A stretch of 11,163 bases of DNA from Bacteroidota bacterium (lineage in GTDB: Bacteria > Bacteroidota > Ignavibacteria > UBA10030), in the NCBI GenBank assembly GCA_003519375.1, contig DOWV01000098.1, positions 1-11,163 of the forward strand, in the 5' to 3' direction. This document shows positions 1 to 5,452 of the stretch, in pieces. The translations under genes and the position numbers were made by a program. Below the pieces are notes generated by a model. That model searched no databases, was not told where the DNA came from, and worked only from the letters and a program-made list of their open reading frames with translations. The first letter of the stretch is position 1. Every line of letters begins with the position of its first letter.

Positions 1-329
1 AGTGTGACCGTAAATCGGGTGTTTTGGAGCCCTCGCTCCGGGTGGAACAGGTAGGTGCTCATCTTCCGGGCAAAATGCTCGGAGGACATCACCAGCATCC
101 CGCAATGAGTACCTGATTCCGGTTTTGGCGCGGTTTGCACGGAAACCAGGACCTGGCCGTTGCCGAGGACGAAGTACTCCAGTCCCGGATTGTTCGTCCG
201 GAAATCCGGGTGAACGTTTTGCTCGTTCACCGGCGCCGGTTCTTGCGGTGATCCAAGTGACGGGCGGAATGTTGTCGCAACTGCGCCCGCACTCAGGTAT
301 TTCAGGAAATCCCGCCGTTCAAGACTCAT
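1..329 (-). CDS. Tat-exported protein of unknown function, N-terminal part only (cut by left edge)
   Basis: Only the first 109 codons are visible; the gene continues past base 1. The protein opens with a twin-arginine signal: MSLERRDFLK, with the RR pair at residues 5-6, then a short hydrophobic stretch (YLSAGAVATT) and a proline-rich linker, so export through the Tat system in folded form is predicted. No lipobox cysteine is seen. The mature part begins around residue 45 with NPGLEYFVLGNGQVLVSVQ, and around residues 96-103 has HPERGLQN. I do not recognise a family with certainty. A periplasmic or secreted carbohydrate-active enzyme would fit the neighbours, but that is an inference. The ATG at 327-329 is well supported by an AAGGAG Shine-Dalgarno that overlaps the TAA stop of the upstream epimerase gene, implying translational coupling. 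Confidence 0.75.
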   Translation of the reverse strand, partial: MSLERRDFLKYLSAGAVATTFRPSLGSPQEPAPVNEQNVHPDFRTNNPGLEYFVLGNGQVLVSVQTAPKPESGTHCGMLVMSSEHFARKMSTYLFHPERGLQNTRFTVT

Positions 330-334
330 GAATA

Positions 335-343
335 CACTCCTTA
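335..343 (-). promoter_or_regulatory. Shine-Dalgarno of the Tat-exported protein, overlapping upstream stop codon
   Basis: On the minus strand the sequence reads CTAAGGAGTGTATTC followed by ATG. The AAGGAG core begins inside the TAA stop codon (341-343) of the sugar epimerase gene and lies about 8 bases from the ATG at 329. This fixes the start of the exported protein and suggests ribosomes finishing the epimerase re-initiate on it. Confidence 0.75.
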
Positions 344-1153
344 GCTGGCGTAAGCCTCGTCCAGGTATTTCTTCAATGTGTCGACATTCTGCTTCGATCG
401 GTCAATAAGCGGAAGACAATGCGTTTCTATCGTTACGTGCTGTACTACCCGGTCCCGCACAAGCGCCCGGATCTGCCCTTTCCAATCCACGGCCCCCTCG
501 CCAACGGGAACGCACTGAATGAGAGAGCCTTGCTTGGTGTCTTTCACGTGAACATTCGCGATGTACCGCTTCACGGCATCATATCCTTGAGGGTACGGAA
601 CCTCGGGAGTTCCGTATCCGTTGCAAGGATCCCAGTTAGCCCGAAGCGAAGGCGAATTCACGGCCGCGATCAGTCTGGCGGTGTTGCTCCCCGAGTCGCA
701 CCAGAAGCCAGGCTCGTTTTCGATTGCGAGCGTTATTCCGAGTTTCCCCGCCTGTTCTGCAGCACGGCGCATCAATTCAACCGCTCTGATAAAGTTGCCT
801 GGGCCTTCGCCCTGGAATCGCTGAAACCCGAATACAATGACAATCGATGCCCCGAACTCTCGCGCCATCGATAGCGTCTTCGGCAACACACCTGTTACTT
901 CTGCTTCCAGTTTCGCGGTTTCGCTCAGGGGATATTTGAAAATCCCCGGCGACAGCGCAGAAATTCTGAGACCATTGTTTTTGACCAGCGACTGTATCGA
1001 TCGAATCTCAGCGCCATCGACCGCGGGAATGCGCCCGCTTTTCACCACCCGAAGTTCATAGATCGAGATCCCCCACGGATGGGCGTGCCGCACAGCTTCA
1101 TCAAAATCCGGAGATACTTCATCGCTGACGATGCCGAGAGCAATGCGATTCAT
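341..1153 (-). CDS. Sugar phosphate isomerase/epimerase, xylose-isomerase-like TIM barrel
   Basis: A predicted cytoplasmic TIM-barrel enzyme of the AP_endonuc_2 / xylose isomerase-like superfamily (270 aa, usual length for the family). These proteins isomerise or epimerise sugars and ketose derivatives at a divalent metal site. The expected metal ligands are visible: Glu145 in LAIENEPG, Asp175 in ANWDPCNGYG, His202 and Asp205 in NVHVKDTK, and Glu243 in VTIETHC. The N-terminus (IALGIVSDEVS) is the first beta strand. An in-frame ATG also exists at 1196-1198 and would add 15 residues (MVLTAGINHYKKAPP), but the family usually starts just before the first strand, so I prefer 1153; neither start has a strong Shine-Dalgarno. 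It follows the iclR-type gene by 42-87 bp and probably shares its transcript. The substrate cannot be told from sequence. Confidence 0.88.
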   Translation of the reverse strand: MNRIALGIVSDEVSPDFDEAVRHAHPWGISIYELRVVKSGRIPAVDGAEIRSIQSLVKNNGLRISALSPGIFKYPLSETAKLEAEVTGVLPKTLSMAREFGASIVIVFGFQRFQGEGPGNFIRAVELMRRAAEQAGKLGITLAIENEPGFWCDSGSNTARLIAAVNSPSLRANWDPCNGYGTPEVPYPQGYDAVKRYIANVHVKDTKQGSLIQCVPVGEGAVDWKGQIRALVRDRVVQHVTIETHCLPLIDRSKQNVDTLKKYLDEAYAS

Positions 1154-1240
1154 GGGTGGGGCTTTCTTGTAGTGATTGATGCCGGCCGTCAAGACCATAG
1201 CAGGGAACGACTCGCCTCATCCTCCGCTTCACCAAACGGC

Positions 1241-2029
1241 TCATGCACTCGCGCGGGCCCGCTCATAGCCGATCTCCCTCGAGATCGACTCCGCTTCCCG
1301 TTTCAGGATGCCTATCAGGTTTTCCACGAGCTTCCTGTCTTTGCCGCTACGGACAGATGGAATGGCGGTCATGAGCGATGCGACTGCCTTGTTGGAGTGA
1401 TCCCAGATCGGCACTGCGACGGCACAAAGATCGGGCTTGTATTCGCCGTCCACGATCGAATAGCCCAGCTCCTGAACCTCCTTCAATCGCTTCTTGAGCC
1501 GTGCGGTGGTCGTAATCGTTGTGCCGGTAAACCGCTTAAGCCCATGACGGGCAATCATCATGTCGATCGCAGCGTCCTGCATGTCGGCCACCAGCACAAG
1601 ACCGGTTGCCGTGCAATGAAACGGGGAGCGGTGACCAAGTCGTGTCACCATCTTCCAGACTTCGGGGGTATCAACATGGTCAACGAGGATTACTTCGTCA
1701 TGATCAAGGAGCGCCAGGTAAAAGCTCTCTCTCGTCTCATGAGACAGTTTCACAAGGTGCGGGTGTGCGATAGTCTTGAGATCGATGCGCGCCAGCGCGA
1801 CGTTTCCCCAGCCAAGGAGTCTCATGCCGAGCGAAAAGATTTTGCGCTCGGGGTCCTCTACGATAATCGAATGCTGCAGAAGTGTGCGAAGGATGCGAAA
1901 GAGCGTGCTCTTGGGCACCTTCGTTTGGGAGGCGAGTTGCGCGAGGGAGAGGCCGTGGGGCGATGCCGAGAGGAGCTCAAGAACCCTGATTGCACGGTCG
2001 ACGGCAGGAACCGTATAATTAAGTGCCAT
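1241..2029 (-). CDS. IclR-family transcriptional regulator
   Basis: A 262-residue protein with the standard two-domain IclR layout. Residues about 7-60 form the N-terminal winged helix-turn-helix (AVDRAIRVLELLSA, then LSLAQLASQTKVPKSTLFRIL as the helix-turn-helix). Residues about 75-255 form the effector-binding domain, including GHRSPFHCTATGLVLVA, ELGYSIVDGEYKPDLCAVAVPI and the C-terminal helix. IclR proteins are dimeric and commonly control nearby sugar or aromatic-acid catabolic genes in response to a small metabolite. Here it stands between the LarA/symporter/kinase block and the epimerase/Tat block, so it is the likely local regulator of both. The ATG at 2027-2029 begins right before the typical MALNYTVPAVDRA start; its Shine-Dalgarno is weak. 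A consensus promoter and an inverted repeat lie just upstream. The effector is unknown. Confidence 0.93.
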   Translation of the reverse strand: MALNYTVPAVDRAIRVLELLSASPHGLSLAQLASQTKVPKSTLFRILRTLLQHSIIVEDPERKIFSLGMRLLGWGNVALARIDLKTIAHPHLVKLSHETRESFYLALLDHDEVILVDHVDTPEVWKMVTRLGHRSPFHCTATGLVLVADMQDAAIDMMIARHGLKRFTGTTITTTARLKKRLKEVQELGYSIVDGEYKPDLCAVAVPIWDHSNKAVASLMTAIPSVRSGKDRKLVENLIGILKREAESISREIGYERARASA

Positions 2030-2042
2030 GGGGTTTCATTTT

Positions 2043-2067
2043 GCTAATTGAATGGTGTTTAATTAAC
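2043..2067. promoter_or_regulatory. Candidate operator: 25-bp imperfect inverted repeat in the iclR leader
   Basis: On the plus strand TAATTGAA (2045-2052) is followed by a 5-bp spacer (TGGTG) and TTTAATTA (2058-2065). Seven of eight positions pair between the arms, and the flanking bases at 2043 and 2067 are also complementary. The right arm contains the 8-bp palindrome TTAATTAA. It lies immediately downstream of the predicted transcription start and upstream of the iclR-type ATG, where binding would block transcription. Autoregulation is common in the IclR family; assigning this site to this regulator is an inference. Confidence 0.5.
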
Positions 2068-2076
2068 GCATAGAAA

Positions 2077-2105
2077 ATAATACTGGAATAAAACGCTGAT
2101 GTCAA
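2077..2105 (-). promoter_or_regulatory. Sigma70-type promoter for the iclR-type gene and downstream epimerase
   Basis: On the minus strand, TTGACA (2105-2100, identical to the -35 consensus) is separated by exactly 17 bp from TATTAT (2082-2077, one mismatch to TATAAT). Transcription would start near 2070, leaving a leader of about 40 bases before the ATG at 2029. If the organism belongs to Bacteroidota proper, whose -10/-35 elements differ (TAnnTTTG / TTTG), this match would be less meaningful. Confidence 0.65.
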
Positions 2106-2139
2106 GAAAAGTATGTTGCGATGTTGAGCAGAAAAGAGC

Positions 2140-2160
2140 TGATTTTGCAGGTGATTTTGC
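2140..2160. repeat. Pair of 9-bp direct repeats TGATTTTGC
   Basis: TGATTTTGC occurs at 2140-2148 and again at 2152-2160 on the plus strand, with starts 12 bp apart. The pair sits between the end of the LarA-type gene and the iclR promoter, about 35-60 bp upstream of the -35 box. Its position would suit an activator site, but it could also be chance in an AT-rich 3' region. Confidence 0.35.
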
Positions 2161-2195
2161 CGATTCTCGCTCTGGCGACGGGTACTGCCGGTTTT

Positions 2196-3476
2196 TCAAG
2201 CCGACGTGCGGCTGACCTCTACGAGCGTGTAAGGACCCTTTGGGATTACAGCTATCGTCGTTTGCGAGCCAAATTTCTGGAGGCCCTGTGCCACGGCCTC
2301 TTCCACGCTGGCGGCGGTCCGCACAAAAAGTTTGTCCCTATGCTCGGGTCGAATGCCGCTTGCCACAACAACAACCTCGCCCTGGCGGACGGCCTTGAGA
2401 CACTCCTGCAGCTGCCACTGGTCGATATCAACGGGATGTTGATGAATCCATTCATCAAACTCGGTCGCAGTGCCGAACCGCGTCGCCATCGCAGTGAATC
2501 TTTCGCTCCCTAATCCTTCACTGCACTCTGCAGCAAGAATGAGCATCCCGCCCTTCTTCAGCACCGGCAGCGCGGCGGTCATTCCTTTGATCGATTGGTA
2601 GTAGGTAAGATCAAGCGGAAATCCGGCGCTCGTCGTCACGACGATGTCTGCCGGCTCCTTCAACGTTGCCCGAACCGACCGGCGCACAGCTTCCACGCCG
2701 ACGGCATGTGCCTCCTGCGGATGACCGGCGTAGACACCCGTGATGTTACGATTCGCATCGAGCGAAACATCGAGCACAAAATCGTGCCCGGCCATCCTGG
2801 AAATTTCCATCAATTCATCATGCAATGGATTTTCATCGATCGATCCTTCGCGGCAGCGCTCATCGTCCAGAACTCTTGGGCTATGCAGCGTCTTGATGGT
2901 CTCTTCTCCCGCACATCCAATCGCCACCATTTTCCGGCCGCCGGAGAAACCTGCCATCAGATGCGGTTCTATGAAGCCCACCGTGATCTTCAACTCTGCT
3001 TCCAGATACCGTTTGTCGATATACACCGGCGTCTTCCGCTTTGTCTCACCCAGAAGACTTTGCTCTCCAGGAACGCTCGCATGATGATCGACCACGCGGT
3101 ACTTACTTACCATCGATTGCCCCAGAATCAGATCCAGCTCGGCAGCCGTGCTTGGACGGTGAAGCCCTGTTGCAACGAGGATCGTGATCTTGTTCCTCGC
3201 AATTCCGCTTTCCTCCAGCGTCCGTAACATCGGCGGCAGGAGCTGCTTGTTTGGCACCGGCCTCGTTATGTCACAAACCACGATACATGCAGACTTCGCC
3301 TTTGTCGCCAATTCCCCCAACGGCAATGATCCGATCGGTTCCTGTAATGAACGAGCAATCGCTTCTTCCGGGTGCGCCAATGGTGTCGACGCTCCAAAGG
3401 AGAGCACGCCGGCGAGATTCCTTTCTGGAATCTCCACATCCAGACCGTCTTTGCCATACGAAAGATGAATTTTCAT
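2196..3476 (-). CDS. larA: LarA-family nickel-dependent hydroxyacid racemase/epimerase
   Basis: A 426-residue member of the lactate racemase (LarA) family, which uses a covalently bound nickel pincer nucleotide (NPN) cofactor to invert alpha-hydroxyacids by hydride transfer. The residues known from Lactiplantibacillus plantarum LarA are present at almost the same positions: Asp69 and Arg72 in CDITRPVPNK, His106 in ATGLHRPST, His172 and Lys182 in EPHLMAGFSGGRK (Lys182 matches the cofactor-bearing lysine), His198 in HSPR (nickel ligand), and Tyr293, Gln294 and Lys297 in YYQSIKGM. It should therefore be active if cofactor is supplied; no larB, larC or larE is in this window. The family also includes malate, hydroxyglutarate and gluconate epimerases, and the sugar-kinase context makes a sugar-acid substrate plausible, so the gene symbol marks the family, not lactate specificity. 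Its ATG overlaps the upstream symporter stop by one base (TGATG). Confidence 0.9.
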   Translation of the reverse strand: MKIHLSYGKDGLDVEIPERNLAGVLSFGASTPLAHPEEAIARSLQEPIGSLPLGELATKAKSACIVVCDITRPVPNKQLLPPMLRTLEESGIARNKITILVATGLHRPSTAAELDLILGQSMVSKYRVVDHHASVPGEQSLLGETKRKTPVYIDKRYLEAELKITVGFIEPHLMAGFSGGRKMVAIGCAGEETIKTLHSPRVLDDERCREGSIDENPLHDELMEISRMAGHDFVLDVSLDANRNITGVYAGHPQEAHAVGVEAVRRSVRATLKEPADIVVTTSAGFPLDLTYYQSIKGMTAALPVLKKGGMLILAAECSEGLGSERFTAMATRFGTATEFDEWIHQHPVDIDQWQLQECLKAVRQGEVVVVASGIRPEHRDKLFVRTAASVEEAVAQGLQKFGSQTTIAVIPKGPYTLVEVSRTSA

Positions 3477-5401
3477 CAGGCTCCGCCCCCCTGTTCAGCG
3501 TATTGCTCTGCACTGCGTATCTCCGACTTCTTGCCAAAATACCACATACCGATTCCGAAGAGAATCATAATCGTAATCATGATGCCCAGGATTATAGCCT
3601 CGCCGCCGGTGACATCTGTGAGAAAGATGAGGCTTATCAGCAAACCCATCACGATGGTGGTGCCACCGACAAGCGGGAATGTAGAAATCTGCTTCGTCCC
3701 CGCACCAAACACCTCCCTTGCGACATCAACGGGGGTGTCGATCTTCTTGAAGAATTCTGCAACGACCGCCCGCTGTTCTTCAGTCTCGCCCGCGAAGAGC
3801 TTCGCAAACCCGAAAAGACTCGCGCCCAGACCGAAAGCCCCCACATAGATCAGGGTCAGCTGCATCGAATTGCCCAAAGCGAGCGGATCGCCACTAATGG
3901 TCCGCGAAAGGAGAACCGCCATCACAACCATGACAACAAAAGAAAGAGCCGAAAGGAGCCCTTTGTTTGCAGTATACAACGTCGCAAGCCTGGAGGCGCC
4001 GATGAAGATGCCTGTGGACATGATGAACTCGATATACACCTGAGGGCCGATTTCCCAACCGCATACGAATTTTACCATGAAGCCAACGATCAGACCCCAG
4101 GCAATGGAAGCAACGGCCCCCCATTTGGGCACACGCCGGAAAAGAAGGCCAAAGGCTATAGGCACAACAACCGGAATGTTGAGAAGGGTGAAGAATGCCT
4201 GCATGAGATTGAAAATTCCAAACTGACTGTTCACGAATACAACCGCCATAATCGTTACAAAAACACCAAGCCCGATGGAGAACAGGCGCCCCACCTTGAG
4301 AAGATCCTTATCCGTCGAGTCCGGTTTGATCCATCCCTGGTAGATGTCGCGCGAGAGGATCGACGAGACCATATTGTACACAGAGCTCAGCGTGCTCATC
4401 GTTGCCGCCAGCATTGCGGCCAGAAACACGCCGATCAGACCATTCGGCAGAAGCTTGAGGCAAAGGGCGATGAACACAAGGTCCTGGGGATTCTTGCCAA
4501 CGTAGGGTTTGAAGAACTCGACCTGCGACAGATCCGGCCAGATAACGCTCGCGACCAGCGGCGGCACTCCGAACACGAACGGAACGGTGAGAAAGAGTCC
4601 GCCGGCAAGTTTCCCGACCCGTTTTGCGTCCTTCTCATCCTTCACGCTGTAGAAACGCTGTGCAGCACCGGCAGCCGTGCCAAGATACATGATGACGAGG
4701 ATCGAGATAAGCCAATGTTCGGTATAGTGAACCCCATTATAGATATGATCGAATGACAAGGCCGGAAGCGCTTCAATGAGATGTGCGGGTCCTCCCACGA
4801 GTGCAAGCGCCAGCGGCATAACGATAAACGTGATGCTGAGCAGAATGACTCCTTGCACAACATCGGTGATGGAGACGGCCCAGAGGCCTCCCATGAACGT
4901 GTAGAGCAGGATCACGACTCCCGTCACGAGCGTGACCATCGTGATATCCAGACCCATGACTGGCGCGATGAGCTTGCACGTCGCTGCAAGTTGGACTCCC
5001 GCCGACAACGTGAAGTTCGTGGCGATGACAATGCTCAGGAATTGCTGCGTCGTAAAATTGAACCTGGTGTGTGTGTATTCGACCGGTGAAATCGACCGGG
5101 TCCGCCGCCACTTCGCCGCCGTCAACTGCGACCCAAAGTAGTAGGCAATCGACCACGTTCCGAAATACAAAATCGCGAACCAGCCGGTTGCATACGCAAA
5201 ACCCGCAGCGCCTGTAAACGTCCACGCACTGAAGTTCGCCATATAGAGCGTCATCCCGGAAACCCACCATGGGATCATGCTCCCTCCGGCAAAGTACTCC
5301 TTCCCTCCTTTGTTGACTTTCATGAAGTACAGCCCGATACCGAGCATGAAGAAGAAATATGCGAGGATAACAAGATAGTCGTAAATGTTAACTGCTTTCA
5401 T
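3476..5401 (-). CDS. Sodium:solute symporter (SSS family), copy 1
   Basis: A 641-residue inner-membrane secondary transporter of the SSS/SGLT family that couples solute uptake to sodium entry. About 14-15 hydrophobic segments are visible, starting at residues 8-27. Family landmarks include KEYFAGG (34-40), the broken first core helix around SGMTLYMANFSAWTFTGAAG (48-67), WRRTRSISPVEY (98-109), and TM8 motif ATMSTLSSVYN (333-343). By alignment with vSGLT, TM8 keeps Ala-x-x-Ser-Thr for the Na2 sodium site. Unlike short SSS proteins it has a C-terminal cytoplasmic stretch (about 538-578, with FFKKIDTPVDVAREVFG) followed by two further membrane helices. The ATG at 5401 is preceded by AGGAGG ten bases upstream. 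It lies 51 bp after its paralogue and overlaps the LarA gene. The solute is probably a monosaccharide, sugar acid or carboxylate. Confidence 0.93.
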   Translation of the reverse strand: MKAVNIYDYLVILAYFFFMLGIGLYFMKVNKGGKEYFAGGSMIPWWVSGMTLYMANFSAWTFTGAAGFAYATGWFAILYFGTWSIAYYFGSQLTAAKWRRTRSISPVEYTHTRFNFTTQQFLSIVIATNFTLSAGVQLAATCKLIAPVMGLDITMVTLVTGVVILLYTFMGGLWAVSITDVVQGVILLSITFIVMPLALALVGGPAHLIEALPALSFDHIYNGVHYTEHWLISILVIMYLGTAAGAAQRFYSVKDEKDAKRVGKLAGGLFLTVPFVFGVPPLVASVIWPDLSQVEFFKPYVGKNPQDLVFIALCLKLLPNGLIGVFLAAMLAATMSTLSSVYNMVSSILSRDIYQGWIKPDSTDKDLLKVGRLFSIGLGVFVTIMAVVFVNSQFGIFNLMQAFFTLLNIPVVVPIAFGLLFRRVPKWGAVASIAWGLIVGFMVKFVCGWEIGPQVYIEFIMSTGIFIGASRLATLYTANKGLLSALSFVVMVVMAVLLSRTISGDPLALGNSMQLTLIYVGAFGLGASLFGFAKLFAGETEEQRAVVAEFFKKIDTPVDVAREVFGAGTKQISTFPLVGGTTIVMGLLISLIFLTDVTGGEAIILGIMITIMILFGIGMWYFGKKSEIRSAEQYAEQGGGA

Positions 5402-5412
5402 CGGAGAAGATC

Positions 5413-5418
5413 CTCCTG
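5413..5418 (-). promoter_or_regulatory. Strong Shine-Dalgarno (AGGAGG region) of symporter copy 1
   Basis: The minus strand reads CAGGAGGATCTTCTCCG before the ATG at 5401, a full anti-16S match with about 10 bases spacing. It is clearly stronger than the site upstream of symporter copy 2, so copy 1 may be translated better from the shared transcript. Confidence 0.6.
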
Positions 5419-5452
5419 TTCGTATTCAAGACACATGGTAACACGTTCTCTG

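Noticed and set aside
1079..2047. Plus-strand open frame of 322 codons opposite the iclR-type gene
   Set aside because: Antisense to a protein with clear IclR domains; no recognisable domain and no supported start.
2177..2196. Possible plus-strand terminator: CGGGTACTGCCGG followed by TTTTT
   Set aside because: The stem pairs only about three bases and no plus-strand gene precedes it, so a terminator is not supported.
2121..2513. Plus-strand reading frame of 130 codons beginning with a signal-peptide-like hydrophobic stretch (MLSRKELILQVILPILALATG)
   Set aside because: Most of it is antisense to the well-supported LarA gene, it has no clear Shine-Dalgarno, and the sequence after the hydrophobic start looks like shadow translation.
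3251..4756. Long plus-strand open frame of 501 codons opposite the LarA gene and symporter copy 1
   Set aside because: It is antisense to two clear genes; its composition (many His, Arg, Asp, Asn, Glu in low-order runs) is typical of a frame mirrored from membrane-protein codons. A similar shadow lies at 5930-6655.
5402..5452. Possible promoter or hairpin between the two symporter genes
   Set aside because: No -35/-10 pair with correct spacing and no extended inverted repeat could be found; the gap is explained by the Shine-Dalgarno and a short spacer.
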